NCBI GenBank assembly: GCA_948567375.1
Contig: OX419762.1
Location: 10,112,001 to 10,176,000 of the forward strand
Source: Lunularia cruciata
Taxonomy: Eukaryota > Streptophyta > Marchantiopsida > Lunulariales > Lunulariaceae
DNA length: 64,000 nt
Direction: 5' to 3'
Of the stretch, positions 12,701 to 25,639 are shown piece after piece (position 1 is the stretch's first letter; each line of letters starts with the position of its first letter). Under the pieces are notes generated by a model. It saw nothing but the letters and a program-made list of their open reading frames with translations. It did no database searches and was not told the DNA's origin. The position numbers and the translations under genes are program-made.

Positions 12701-13700
12701 TGAGGAGGCAGAAATGAAGAGTTGCATTGTCATTTTGGATCTATAGGTTGGTAAAGTTATTGTATAATGGTATTTTTGTTAGTAATTGTTGATTACTCTT
12801 CTATTTAAAGGAGGCTTCATAGTCTTATGTTGTTTAGTATTCATATTCCTAAGAATAGATAAAGCAAAGTGCTATGAAGTAGTGCTCATTGATTGAGCTT
12901 AATTCCAATTATCAATCCTATGATTATGTTTATGAGTGTGTGGAAAAATTTGAATGCAAGTTAGTGTGCTTTTTGGATGTTGGATTCCATAGTGCTGGTT
13001 TTCATTTTGTGTCTTTGATCCTGAGTGAAGTGCAATCAAAGCAATGCCTTGAAAATTTTAAGAGGAATTGAAGTGTTGGTAGTATTTTGCATTTGTGAGT
13101 GCAACACTAAGTTGATGTGAAGCAATTTCAATCAAGGAAATTGTGCCTTTTGTGGAGGGGTGGAACACAATTCAGAGGTGAAGTCATTTTACAATGAAGT
13201 AGTCATTTTTGGGAAGGACTAAATCATCATGATCAAGATTGTTTTGGACATATTTGAAGTATTGTGATTTTTGAGTGACAATTTGTTGTGATGAGTCTGT
13301 GATTAGTGCTTGTTACTCTCTTTTGGATGTGGTTTCTACTAGAAAGATTAAAGAACTCAAGAAGAATTGATTTGGTTACTTTGCTTTGTATTTGGATATT
13401 TTTGACTTGTATCTCTATGGGAATGAACTTTACTTACATGATTACTGCAAAAGTGATATTTGCTAGGTTGCCACAGAAAGTAATCCAAAGTTGGCTTAGG
13501 AATTCAAGTTGGACCACCATGTCAATTTTCCTAATTGCAAGATTTCTGACCAAGATGGCAAAGATTTTACGTCCTCCTTTGAATGGCATTGTGACTCTTA
13601 GTTCCTCACTTTGCTTCACACACAACAACCCAACAGCTCAGCTTACAACTTCACCCCAATTCAATGGACAAGACAAATTCACAAGATGAATTTGATTCAA
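9729..13700 (+). other. coding-like debris of an unidentified element
   Basis: About 4 kb without any family I can name. From about 10650 to 12690 the plus strand reads as decayed coding sequence: a tract around 10757-10975 (pieces such as GGTDDYGLDNGYPTTLLC and LTLEERNRMWLHFDPDLYKE), then a long acidic, lysine- and glutamate-rich stretch with coiled-coil character (11230-11607, 12103-12330, 12349-12684). A purine-rich GAGGAGGCAGAAATG follows at about 12701, and a TATTTAAAGGAGG promoter-like box near 12802. That order (acidic ORF, polypurine tract, TATA-bearing repeat) would fit the 3' end of an LTR element, but no gag, pol or LTR pair is visible. 13100-13700 holds nothing I can identify. Confidence 0.35.
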
Positions 13701-14166
13701 CATTGCAAAATTCCCTTTGCCAAGTCTTGATTTTATACTTCTCCAAATTGCAGTCATTCTTCAGCCAAAACTCAACAAAAAATCACACCTAATGCATGTT
13801 TTACTCTTGTCACTTTCTTGTATAGCCTTACACAAAGTAGCCACTCAATGAGTGTACTTTCTTGGTTGGTATGGCCCGAGTCAAGGTTACAAGTGAAGAT
13901 CCTCAGGTTAGGTGTCTTCACCCCAATACAAAGTATCCTCACTTTGGGTTTTCCATCCTCCAAAGTTGAAACTGAGTCTTCCTCTCCTCCAATACAAAGT
14001 TAAATTCCTTGGGTTGGATTGGATTTCCTAGTTTGGATCTAAATCAAACAATTTTCTTCATCTAACCTTATTTTCTATTTAAATACACTTCCTATCCTAA
14101 AACACAACCCAAAAAAAAAGTGGGTATAAGACATAATAACTAGAAACTAAAAAATAACTAAAAATA

Positions 14167-14199
14167 ATCATGAGTGACAAAAAATTTGTCACTCATGAT
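14167..14199. repeat. perfect short palindrome (15 bp arms)
   Basis: Arms at 14167-14181 and 14185-14199 are perfect reverse complements around an AAA centre. The core of each arm is the GAGTGAC/GTCACTC block. It lies at the left edge of the family C remnant in otherwise AT-rich sequence. Confidence 0.85.
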
Positions 14200-14209
14200 A
14201 GACTTTGTT

Positions 14210-16500
14210 TTACTAGGTCAAGGATTAATAGTGGTGTGGGGAAGAATTTTGTCAAGACGGAAGCATTCCTCATCTATTTCTTTGTCTTGACAATTGATAT
14301 CATTTTTGATATAGAAGAAAGAGGTAGTTGAGGTTTCCTTGATATGTTCTTCAGTGTAAGGTAGTGGAACTAGTGCAAGGTGGAAAGCTATATTGTTAGT
14401 GATATGGAAGCTCAAGCATTGTACCATGGTATGTGCTCTAGATTAGAATGTGCAACAAGCCAGCTTGTTGGCCTGTTGCACCCAACACACATTCTTATTA
14501 TAAATGTGACAATGTGTGTTGGGTTTGGGAGGTCTTCCACCTCTTCCAATTCCTCTTCCTCCTTGGAAGTGCAGATCCCACAAGTGCTGATTGAAGTTGT
14601 ATTGTGGGATGGCATCCATAGTATGTGTTCTTTCTTTCTTCTTGACTTCTCATAAATGTTCTATGGTGAGTCATGATAGGTCCATACTTCTCACAATGGA
14701 CACAATAATTGAGAATGTCTAAGGTGTCACACTAAGAGCTCATGTGCCCTTTCCCTTAACAATGGGTATAAGAGATCTCTCTACAAGTACTAGTGTTTGG
14801 TGGATTTTTCTCCTAAGGCTATTGTGGTAAGTGAAGATTCTCTAGTTGTTCCAACTTTACCAAGATGTCCTCTATCTTGGTATTTGTTGTGGGAATCTTG
14901 GTAACTATGGGAGTGGTAAGTTCCCATAGAGCTAGAGGAGTTACATGGGTAACTTTGAGAATTGCTATGGGCATGTGATTGTATATGGGCACTGGTTGTG
15001 GTACTACATATTGAGCCGGTACAATTGCAAGAGTTCCTCCATAGAAGTACCTTGGTTCTTGGAATCATTGAGTAACATGCATTACATTCCCTTTGAATCT
15101 TGGTATTATAGTGCAAAGATCTGATAAGACCATGTTCCACTCATTAGCCAAAGTGCAACAACATGCTTCTTCAAATGCTTGAGGTAAAGTAGTAGCTTTG
15201 TTGTAAATGAGGAATTTTTGGATATCCTCAGGTATTGCATTCTTAAACCAATTGAGAGCCATAGTATGATCTTGAGCTTGTGTAATAATTGATGGTATAT
15301 ATTTAAAGTGTTGAATAAAATCTTGCATGCTTTCATAGTGTCCTCTGTGGAGTCTATTTATCTTGTCTTTGACTTGTTCTTGCTGCCTTGGCAAAATATA
15401 TTCTTGCCGCTCTTCTAATTTTATCAATATATAACTTGTTCTCATGGTAGGAGCTAAGTAACTCAACTAGAATTGTGACAAATTGGCTGATTTGTCATTC
15501 TATGGTAGTATCATCCATGATATTTTGTGCCTATGGACATTTTTGAACATCCAAATGAATGATTCAAAATCTTTTTGCCCTATGAACACTATTGTTCCAA
15601 GGAGTTTACAACTTGTTGCTCCTCCTAAAGTTGATGTCATTGCAATGATAGCTATAGAGGCTAATTAGGTGGTTATTGTACAACCATAGGATATGGTGCT
15701 GAGGTAGATGGATTTCTCTTTGTGGAAGTGCTTTCCATGAACAAAAGTTGAGGTTGACTCTAAAGATTTGAAAGTGTGCTTGTAAACACAAGAGGTAATT
15801 TTTTCCTCAGATTGGGATTAGTAGGACTTGTAGAAATGAAAATTAATGCTTCCTTCTAACTAAGAAATTTATCTGAGGGCATGGAAGGTAATGCTTTCCT
15901 TGGATTGAGAGAAATCCTACTTGAAAAGATGGGAGATAGTTCTTCTCCCAAACTAAAGATAGCTACATCCTCTCAGGTTAAGTGTTAAATAAGTGCGAGC
16001 TAAATGAGTTCTGGGCAAAGTAGAGGGATATATGCAACAGCTAGCAGTGGCACCAAGAATGTTGGCAGGTTAATCTAGTCTTGTATGTAAGGGTACAGGA
16101 TGATACGGGGCGGAGGAAGTATGGTACAATCCCATAGCACACTATGGGCAGCAGTTCTTGAAACCATTTGGGGGCAAAAGGTCCCATAGTGATCTGCAGG
16201 TAGAGTGCCCATAATGGCTTACAAGTAGAGATACCATAGCAATCCTAGCTCATCCACAAGATAGGGTTAACCCTTAGACACTTAACCTGGGAATTGGCTT
16301 GTAGGTTTGTCTCCCTATGAGTCCTTTGGTATCCTTGGTTATCACACTCCTTGTTATTAATGGGATGCTGTATGCAATACTTGTGAAGAATTTATGATCT
16401 AGACAAGAATGCAATGAGTGCAGCAAGGATCATCACTTATACATATTACACATTTAGGAATTAAAACATGACTCAACACTCAAAACAAATAGAATGGTTT
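14210..16500 (-). mobile_element. LTR element family C, copy C1 (gag-bearing remnant)
   Basis: Minus-strand remnant. LTR-like sequence lies above about 16060. A tRNA-Asp-like primer site (TGGTGCCACTGCTAGC, 16055-16040) comes next in element order. A gag region at 15466-15065 has the typical Ty3/gypsy gag block (LPRQQEQVKDKINRLHRGHY, followed by an MQDFIQHF-like piece), then a CVHCEKYGPIMTHH-like zinc-knuckle area (about 14760-14640) and an acidic SKEEEELEEVEDLPNPTHIV segment (14615-14412). That acidic segment is clearly shared with copy C2 (53838-53629). No pol is seen. It is old, with many breaks, and its outer limits are approximate. Confidence 0.6.
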
Positions 16501-19500
16501 TCTTTATGACATTTTTTTCTTAATTAAGCTAGCAATGAGTCACAACATGCACTCTTACAATTACAATTGATATGCACTTTAGTCCATGGATACAATGATT
16601 AGAGAATTTCAATTACAACTCACTAACATTTGACTCAATTCAAACAAGGTTCCCCTTGAAGATAAGATATGAACCACAACCTCCCACTCTAAAATAACTA
16701 AGAAAGATGGTTACAATGCAAGGTGAACAAACCCCCAATAAGTGGCATGAGCTCCCTTGCATACTAGGAATTCTAAACCTAGAAATAATTTTTGATCTCC
16801 TAGTATTGCTTCTATTTTGGCTAGCATCTCTTCCTTTTGTTATTATGAATAATGCCAATTAGCTCTTAACCCTTCCTCTCTAATAGATTATAACTCTAAC
16901 ATTGTTAGAGCACCATCTTAGCTAATTACTTCCTTAATTCATTGTCATGTATAAGGTTCATCTTATACATCCTAAAAGAATCTCCATAGTTTCTTACAAT
17001 CTGTTGTTGGTACACATCAAGGAGATCCTTTGTGGTGATCTTTATCTACCATGGCTTTTGAACTCTCATAATTATTAATTTAGCTATATAATATTTTGTC
17101 TTTTTCTCCTTAGCACAATACACATATTATGGGCTTTGTAGATTAGATCAGGAAAACTAAGCTTCATCTTGTAGGCTTTAGAGTTAAGGTGTCAAAGTGT
17201 AAAGCATGATCTCCTTTGAATATCCCTCCTCACAACTAGCTTCCAAAGGTGCTAAATCACATCTATAGATGACCTACATATTCTTGGAGTGCTAGTAAGG
17301 ATAAAAGGATTTTTTCACATGCTTTTTAGATGTTGCTTTCATAGAGGATATTCTTCATGTAGATGACCTTCCTCTACTAGAATATATATATATATATATA
17401 TATGTGCCATTTGGTATACTCTCCTTTAATAATGCCTATTGACCAACTAAAATACTTTGCATGGCTCTTATGGAGTTCAACTGTTTGGAAGTATTCTCAA
17501 ATTCCTTGAAAAGGGGCTCAAAGTAGGGTAAGAATGCATCTTGAGGTTATTCTTATGATGATTGCACTTCTTAGGTCTGATTGAATTGGTGTTTAAAAAG
17601 ATGTGAGGGATCTATGTCATGTTATAGCAAATTGCTTCCTTCACATACCACACCATTTGGTTCAAGAGGGTTTTGGTTGTGGTCTACACCAATTTCCTTA
17701 CCAACTCCCAAGAGGAAGGTATGTCTCTTAAAGTGATTTTACTTCTCCAAGGGCCATACAACACAAACAGTTTCTTTGATTGACCTCCATTATGCTCAAA
17801 GGAGTCTATACAAAAACACATGGCTGACCAATACACACACACTACCACTCCAACACAAGTAAAATCTTGCAACATGGGGTTGAGTTAAGTCCTACAAGGG
17901 CTAGAACTAGAAGGCTTCCAATTCTAACTCGATTGTCACCAAAACTCCTCCCAAACTGCCTATCTAAAAGATTTTACAATTACACATACAACACAAACAC
18001 AAGACTACTAGGACAAAGTGAGACAAACAAGAGAACCAAGAACTAATAATAGCACATGAGTACCAATAGGGGTCTCTAAGATCATCCAACAAAATGCAAC
18101 CTAGGTCACATTACTTGCTTTTGTATGGATTTTGAGGTTTGGTAGCTTAGATCAAACTATCTTTGCCCTCACAAAGATTGAGCAACTCTCAAGGCTAACT
18201 GGAGCTACAAGCTAGCTTTCAATGACCATTGATGTGAGGTCTTCTTGCCCTCCACCCACCTAGTTGGTTGGCAATCAATTTCCTCTCCTTGAACTGAATC
18301 TTGGGAATTAATCTCAGCTTTGGTCCTCCCACCTTACACTCTTGAACTCAATCAATGAGGTTGGATTGTCTAATAGAATTTGGCTTGACTTTGCTCTCTT
18401 TCTTCCACTCTAATGAAATTGTCACATTCTCTTTTGTACTCATTCTTGGACTTTTGGCATTTGGTTTGGGATCTAGTTGAGGGGATGCAATTTTGGTTTG
18501 GAACCCAAAGCATGATCTCCGTACCATGGACCTACAGCACCTCCTTGAACCAAATCCTGATTTCTAACCTCTTAGAGAACCAAAGAATCTTCTTCCTTTG
18601 GTTTGTGAAGGTCTCTACCCAAAACTCAAAATCCCAAGCTCCATTGGCTATGGTTATGTTTGGCTTGACTCAATTCCTAGTTCTACGACTCACTCCTTCC
18701 ATTTGTTTTGGAAAACTACACTTTTGGATCAGCTAGGGCCGGAAGGTCACCATACAACAATTTCCTAATGACCTTAAATCCAAACCTCCTTAAGAAGTAA
18801 CTCATGAAATTGGAGATTGCGGTCATAGCCAAGGCGGTCAGATTGTGGAAAGGCTCAACTACCTAGCATGGAACTACATGGGATTGGTTCCCATTGGGAT
18901 GTCACAAGGTGAGGAGGATGAGTTGCCATTTTAGGGAGATGTACCATTGGGTGGAGATTTTGGTTTTGAACCAAAATTGCTCCACCTTGGGAATCCATGA
19001 TCACAAAACCTCATTGAGAATGTAGACTCTTTAACAACAATGGATCCCTTTTTGCAATTGTTCAACTTCTGATCAACAATGCTTCAATGGGAGAACTTGC
19101 TTTTGGTAACCTTTAACCTCTATAGTGGTTCTAGCTAAACATACTCAAATTCAAAGACAACATTGTATCCCTATCACAACACAATCAGATAAACAAAGAG
19201 ATGCCTTGATCAAGACCTGCCCAATCAGATTACTTAATCACATGTGGTTCCCAATGGGACCTAAATACAACACTTTAATGTAATTTAAAATCTGGTCTTG
19301 ACTCAAATGACTCTACTCACCCACTACGCAAGGTATCACTACTCTCTAATGGCCTACACCTACATTTCTACAACAAAAAGGTGGGTAAGAGATTGCATGG
19401 GCCAGAACTTTTGTTGGAGCCTTATCCAAAGCCTGACCTAACCAAATTTTGTGAGAGCCAACCCCTTACTCATATAAATTCTACTCCTAGACTTTGATTT

Positions 19501-19960
19501 CCTCTCTAGTCAAGTGCTAACATGGTGGTCAAGTGGGTTTCCCCTACCACCAAGACAAACCAGCCAATCACCAAGCTTACTCAAAATTCATATGGATGGA
19601 GGAAAAAGAAGAGAAAAGGATGACCACAAAGGAAAAATGGGGAGGAGAGGGATCCCAAAACTAATCTTGAGACCTAAAAAGATCCCCTCTCCTCCACTAC
19701 TAGCACTAACTACTCAAAATTAGCACCTTTAGTTGATTGTTTCTATACCTATGCCACATGTTGGTGGGGTCATCTAATGATATAATTCCCTCCCCCAAAT
19801 TCAAGTTATTGAGTGGGTAAATATCTTATGTCACTTTCTAATTATCAACTAACCAACCATGTGGTTCCTACCTTTATTAATATATACTACTTATGGTACT
19901 AATTACATGCAAAAGAAGGATTATTCCTTCACTCCTTCCCATAATTATAGAGTAGCATAC
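16500..19960. other. unassigned intergenic sequence
   Basis: About 3.5 kb with no gene or element I can support. The first few hundred bases may continue the LTR of copy C1. An (AT)n microsatellite of about 22 bp sits near 17384-17405. Open stretches such as 18413-18736 have no recognisable domain, no supporting context and ordinary base composition, so I treat them as chance. Confidence 0.6.
17384..17405. repeat. (AT)n microsatellite
   Basis: An uninterrupted run of alternating A and T, about 22 bases. It is a simple repeat with no nearby gene. Confidence 0.9.
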
Positions 19961-20611
19961 TATGAGCCAAACTATCTCTCACTTAGAATGAACCTTTGAT
20001 GGCTATTAAGGTAGCATACTATAGACTAAGAAAGTAAAGAACCAAACTCAATCACACTCTTCCAAAACTCAAGATGTTGCTCACAAGAGAACTCAATGAG
20101 AGAAAGATAATTGCAAACAAAAATATGATAGTACCTCCTTATCTCTTTTTTATATACTTGTAGATTAGTTATACATCACAACTACTAATTACCATAGTAA
20201 CTCAAGTTACTAGGAAAAAAGTCATATAAAGTCTAAATTAATATTCAAGCTCGTGGAAATAATCTCCTAAGCATGTGGTCTTATCTTGATCCATCCACTA
20301 AGTAGGATTTCTTCACATGGGCTATAGAATAATTCAAACCAAAAAGGCTTGTGTGCAAGACTTCTCAACTCTTTACTTAAAGCTAAACACCTAAGAATAA
20401 TACCGAGTCAATACACTAGAATCTAATATAGTGGTGCTCACTCTTTCACCTTCCTCTAAAGTAGATTCACCTCTATCTTAGTTATGACTAACTCTAGCTA
20501 ATCCTGACTAACATAGAAGCTTGTTTAGCTCAATGTAAATAATATCTTTCAACTACTTGCAATACCAAACTAATATCATAATAGAGCAAATATACATCAA
20601 TGGTTGTTATA
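19961..20611 (-). repeat. lone LTR of family A (A5)
   Basis: A diverged family A LTR on the minus strand, GTTATA-side at 20611 and TATGAGCC-side at 19961. The internal landmarks match in order: the AGTAACTCAAGTTACTA palindrome near 20197, the GATCTTATC / CACATGGGCTAT blocks and the ATTATTTACAT region. It has no primer site on its 3' side and no purine tract on its 5' side, so it looks like a solo LTR or an orphaned end. No target-site duplication is visible. Confidence 0.8.
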
Positions 20612-21660
20612 CCACTCCTTCATTCTTCCTCAATCTGTGGTTGCAACAACTTCATCCATTTATGACCTCTTGTCTTAAACAACTATCGCTTATATTGAAG
20701 GGCTTCTATTTGTGTGAAGGCATGTCCATTGATCATCATGTTACTCTACACTTGCCTTCCTTTTTTTGGAGTGGTAATGTTCACATTGACAAAATTGGTA
20801 GGGCCATGATCTCCTTGATCTCAACTTGATCTTCCTCTAAAGCTTGTCTTCTCTCCACTATTGTGGTGTAGTGTACTTCCTCTCCATCTCCAGCCTTTGC
20901 CTTGGTCATCAATACTTCCATCCCACTCATTGATTTTGTTGATCCCCCTTTTGGCTTCTATTGGGTTGATCCTTTACTCTATAACTCTTCCCCAATCTCC
21001 ACAGAATTGCCTACAATTTCTGATTGAGTTTTTTCCATGGGGATTCCTTGGAGATTGTTTCTTACACGTCCCAAATCCCTCACATCTTCTATTTGCAAGG
21101 ACTCTTCATTAGGGGACTCAGCCCAAAGCTTCTCTTCCTTTGTCCTAGACTGTCTTTGACTCCTCATTTCTTCTCTTGGCTCAACATTGCTGGTGGTAGG
21201 TGACTCACAAGAAAAAAATTCCTCAATAGGTTCTAAATGTTTGCATTTCCCTTCTTTGACTAGTTTAGAATACTACTACTTGGTGCTCTTTTTTTCTCTC
21301 ATTATTTGTCTCCCATTCCACCTTTGTAATTTTGCCAATAACTCAAGATCTAAATCCAATAACTCTCTTGCAAAGGTGTGTATAATATCAATGGGTCCTA
21401 CAAATTCTTTGACCTTGTTCAATTCCAATTGCAACTTATGTCATTTGATCCTCACCTTGGCTAGCTATTCCTTGAATATATGTTTTTGGGCTATAGCTTG
21501 TACCACAATGAATGGATGTTGGACCATCCAAGGGATTTCTCCTACCAAGGAAACTTGCTCTATTATTTCACCATCATCAACCCTTGGTCCTTCATATGGG
21601 TCATTCCTTATTTTGATTCCTCAAAGCGTTGCTCTAGGAGTAGGGTACTTCTTGTTGTGA
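20612..21660 (-). other. antisense coding-like debris, acidic/coiled-coil
   Basis: Read on the minus strand, this stretch has coding character: an ELLDLDLELLAKLQRWNGRQ block followed by lysine- and glutamate-rich sequence (for example QSRTKEEKLWAESPNEESLQ at about 21150-21090). It resembles the acidic tract at 11230-12690 in style, but I could not align the two. Probably the 3' ORF of an unidentified repeat, decayed. 21660-22150 is similar in composition, with nothing identifiable. Confidence 0.3.
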
Positions 21661-22234
21661 TGACATTTGTGGTGTTGAAGCTAAATTGCTCAAATTGTTG
21701 AAGCTAGTTTGCTTGGATGTTAGAGTTGTAGTGTGGGTAGTTAGAGGTATTTTGATAGTAACTCATAGACTACTTGTTGTCAGTTTGATTTCATGTTTGG
21801 GGTACTGACCACATAGTGGGAACCACTATCACTTGCATCATTTGCACCATTGGGTGTGCCATGTGACATTTTCTTTTTTTGGGAATCAAGGTTTACAAAG
21901 TATGAGTTTCCTTAGGCTGAGCATGGGGATTACCATCAAATGTGTCATCATTCTTGCAACTAACCTCAATATTATGACCACTATATGCTACTTCCTATAT
22001 ATTTGCACAACACTCTTATGTCCCTTTTACTTCCTCTTTGTGCTCTTTTTGTTAGCTAAATCAATGAAGCTTTAGGGAAGTGGTAGACCTTACGACTTTT
22101 AGTACTTCCTCTTCACACCTCCTTCCTCCTCCTCTTGGATGACAATTACAATCTTAAATCACCTGCAATACAATTCAATCACCACAAGGCAAAGCTTTGA
22201 CAGAACAGTCACACAACACTCTTCCTTTTGATGG

Positions 22235-22820
22235 CAATTGATAGAGTCACGAGAGGTAACATATATCATAAATTTATAGACTACCTCTCCTTAAGCCATG
22301 GGTGCCAAAACCCTCAACCAACTTCCTTACTTTGCCATTGCAAGTGAGAATTGAGCTCCTAATTTTTCCTATAGCTCACTTGTAGACTTCAAAGAAAGAA
22401 CAAAATTTCCTCTCTTCCCTTGATTCTAATTACTCTTGCTGATGGAAGTAATAAACCTCATAAATTTGACTACCTAAGGGAGAGTACATCTCAACCCACT
22501 TCCTTATTTTGCTACTTTGAGTGAAAATTGAACTTCTCATTTCTCCTACAACTCACCTACAAACTTCAAAAAAAGAACAAAATTTCCTCTCTACCCTTGA
22601 TTCTGATAACTCCTACTATGGGAGATAAATGATCTCAAAATTTTGTAGAGTACATCTCCCAAGGCATTGGGTCCTAAAAATCTCAACCCACTTCCTTACT
22701 TTGTCACTAAACTGTGAATTGAGCTCTTGATTTCTCTTATTTCTCCTATTTCTCCTCACATGTAGAATTCAAAGAAGGAAGGGAATTCACTCTCTCCTTT
22801 TGATTCTGATTACTACTTGT
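22235..22820. repeat. three diverged tandem units of about 180-200 bp
   Basis: Three head-to-tail units at about 22235-22439, 22440-22615 and 22616-22820. Each contains, in order, a CATAAATTTg-like start, a CTCAACCCACTTCCTTA block (22313, 22492 and 22683 approximately), a GAATTGAGCTCCT-like block, a CTTCAAAGAAAG-like block and TTGATTCTGAT near the end (22420, 22597, 22800). Spacing between matching blocks is 177-203 bp. Confidence 0.75.
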
Positions 22821-22829
22821 AAATGATAC

Positions 22830-24777
22830 AACAATCATATCCCCTCTTGGTTAGAATAGTTTTCTCTTGATCAAGACTTTGAGGTGTGGAGCTTCAATTA
22901 AGAAGAAAGGGATCTCCTATCCCTCTCAAAGAGTGGTTCATTCCCTAGGCTCGAGAACCAATGTGGTTTGCATGTGTGGGCCAATTTGGATCTATGAACT
23001 GCTGGTCATATTAGTAGTGCACATTGCATGTCTTTGGGCACTTGTGTGGCACCTATGCCTATGTGGTATTGGTTTTGGTTCTTGGTCCAATTTGGGTTTG
23101 CAGTTGATCTCCACTCTTGCTTGGTCCTGATTACAATCATCCTCCTTAGCACTAACTTTGGTGCTAAGTGAGTAGTACTTTTGTCTTCTGGCTACTAGTT
23201 AACCAGTCATTATTCTTGTATTATAGCTATTAAAAAATTAAAATTCTTTACCTTTTCTTCCCTCCTTAGATCAAATCTACATGGTTGCAAAAATTAGGAC
23301 TACAATAGTTGTTTGACCTTCTTATCACATTTGAGAGCTTTTAATATGAGGATTGTGGGAGCCTTTGGTCAAATTATTGGTCCAAGGACCTTTTACAAGA
23401 GACAAGAGATTTAGCACATAGACAAGCATCTCTATTGATATTGTGTGGAGGGCTAGGCTTGCTATCCATGGAAGAGATGACACTTGGAGCATTTTTGGTA
23501 GTTTTGTTTTCTTGGGACCTCTACTTTCTTCCCAATTTGTGATTGCTTATAAAAGAGTCTTGGAGATGTATGTTATAGATATGGAGGAGAGATCTTTTTC
23601 TCTCCAAGTGTTATTGTAGTAGACAAGAGAAGGCTTATCTCTACAAGCACAAGACAGCCCTCCATCCTTTACTTCCTTGCTTTTTTATTGGACCTTAGGT
23701 TTGTTATCTTCCTTGATGAATAGACAATTTAGAAGACACTACGATCTCTCTTACTTGACTTATCCATTCCTTGTGCTACTAAGTTGTGTCTTTGCTCTTG
23801 CTCTAACAAGTGTGTAAGGCCTTAGATCCTAGCTAGACTATGCACTAGGGCATTTAGACTTGCATCAACTACTTTGTCTATAATTATGAGATTATGTTGA
23901 GGTTTGGTCTGCTCATCTACATCTTTAGTACTTGTTTGTGAGTTTGGTATTACACTTAATGTTATAGAAGTCCATATGAGTTGGTATGTATTGCAAGACT
24001 AATTTGGCAATGATTTGAGTTAAAATCCATGGGTAGAATAAGGGAAATTTTTGCAAGTCTTTGGAATAATTTGTAGTTAAATGGAAAAATGTAATGGATA
24101 AAATAAATGAGTAAATTAACACCAACACCATTCCTTTACCAATGTAAATCTCTAAGCAAACTAGTTGATGATGTGATATCAAACCATTTTGAAGATCAAG
24201 TGGTTGCAAACCACTACTTAATCCTAATCTTTTTCATCATGTAGTAAAAATTTTCGAAGAAAGGTACCACATTAGAGAAAGCACCATTGAGACAAGTTGG
24301 TATGAAGGAAGAAAAGCAATTGGTGTAGGATCCCAACATCATATTGGCATAGGGATGGAAATTTGAAGATGCACATTGAAGCAAGAAATTGAGGAATTCT
24401 TTGAATTGGTACTCAAGCTTGTACTTAAGAGAGTCAAGCTGGAGAAGGAAGGAAAGATGGTTCCTAATGTTGTTAGCACTCTACATATTCAAGAAACCAC
24501 TTGGCAATTCATTAGAAGTACAAAGCACTTCCAAGAGGAGAGGAGTTAAGAGAGTTGGATGTAAGAGATGATTAGAGGAGAATTCTTATATTTAAGTAGA
24601 AGTAAAAGACATTGAGCTCAAACATCTTCATGATAACAAGAAAAATTGGGAAGAAAACATGGTTTTGAACATCATTAGAACTTTGTGCATTTGAGCAAAC
24701 ATTTGATAGTCCATCAAAAGCTCAAAGCTCTTCCAAAAGGAGAGAAATTTAGAGCGTGGGATGTTGGGTTTGGGTAG
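22830..24777. other. unassigned sequence left of element B
   Basis: About 1.9 kb with no recognisable gene. A TATAAAAGAG promoter-like box near 23550 with CT-rich sequence after it suggests an unrecognised LTR. Around 24480-24765 two segments about 200 bp apart look alike (both contain CTTCCAA.AGGAGAG followed by a GGATGT-like word), hinting at an internal duplication. Confidence 0.45.
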
Positions 24778-25499
24778 TGTAATACCAAGAGCTAGCCATA
24801 TGATCTAGATGTGAAATTTGGTTTGGTAACATCTGGAATGATGTTCTACATGATGGTTAAAATAAATCAGATATAAGTTTCACCAAAAAAGTACTTCTAA
24901 AAATAGGGCAAAAACCAAAATAGACTTGAAAACCTTAGAACCAATAGTTAGACATATAATTTAAAGGTGAGAATTGGTTTGGTAACATCTAGATGGATGT
25001 TATACATGATAGACTAAACAGATCAGAAAGAGGTATCACCAATAGGAGACTTCTACTAATAGAGTAGGAACCAAAATATGCCTGAAATCTTTGAAGGCAA
25101 TTTTGGAGGCCTAAACAGATGAATTAGGCCTCAAAAATGTGGTGAGACCACCCAAGTAAGGAAAGGCTGGCCTTCCCTCCCCCTACTTTGTCTTATTGAG
25201 AGCTTTCCGATGGTACCTCACCGATGTGATTTTGAGATTCCTACAAGAAGATTCACTCTGGTCAAAGCTTGTTTGACCAACCAGATAGGACCTAGACAGA
25301 CATGTCACCCATCCAAGTAAGTAATCCAAGGGTGGAGTTGTTGAAATGTCACCTATTTGTGTGCCTAATCCTATGGTGGAGCTTCCTTGGAGGAGATCCT
25401 CTTTGTCTATATAATAAAGAGAAGGTGCTCCTTTGGGGCATCGGATGATTGAGTGTGAAATCTGTGCTTTCTCTCTTCTCTTATCCTTGAAGTATTACA
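24778..25499 (+). repeat. 5' LTR of element B
   Basis: 722 bp from TGTAATACC to ATTACA, matched from 38403 onward by the 3' LTR. A TATATAATAAA promoter box lies at 25410-25420. The first half contains two tandem units of 156 bp, marked by GGTTTGGTAACATCT at 24820 and 24976. The primer site follows one base after the end. Confidence 0.92.
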
Positions 25500-25500
25500 A

Positions 25501-25518
25501 TGGTATCAAAGCAAGTGT
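25501..25518 (+). promoter_or_regulatory. primer binding site, initiator tRNA-Met (element B)
   Basis: TGGTATCAAAGCAAGTGT begins one base after the LTR and matches the TGGTATCAGAGC core complementary to plant initiator tRNA-Met, the primer used by most plant chromoviruses. Confidence 0.88.
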
Positions 25519-25639
25519 TTTAGTCCAAGAGAATGTATCACCCCTCTTGGAAGAACACAAACTATTGGAATTGAGCAATTTGAGGTGGAGAACATAGAGT
25601 AATTGCTAGACTTATGGAGGACTTTAGAGACCGGATGGG

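Noticed and set aside
18413-18736. 107-codon open stretch on the plus strand
   Set aside because: No domain, no conserved neighbours, hydrophobic and Trp/Phe-rich in the way of random AT-rich DNA; lies in otherwise unassigned sequence.
22235-22820. CRISPR-like array
   Set aside because: The units are ~180-200 bp, diverged along their whole length and without a short-repeat/spacer pattern; a plant tandem repeat explains them.
23145-23168. 8 bp stem (CTTAGCAC/GTGCTAAG), considered as a terminator
   Set aside because: Too short to stand out in 64 kb, no T-run or adjacent gene, and intrinsic terminators are not expected in plant nuclear DNA.
23925-24209. 94-codon minus-strand frame, considered as a Ty1/copia piece
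   Set aside because: No copia motif could be confirmed; AT-rich and without supporting neighbours.
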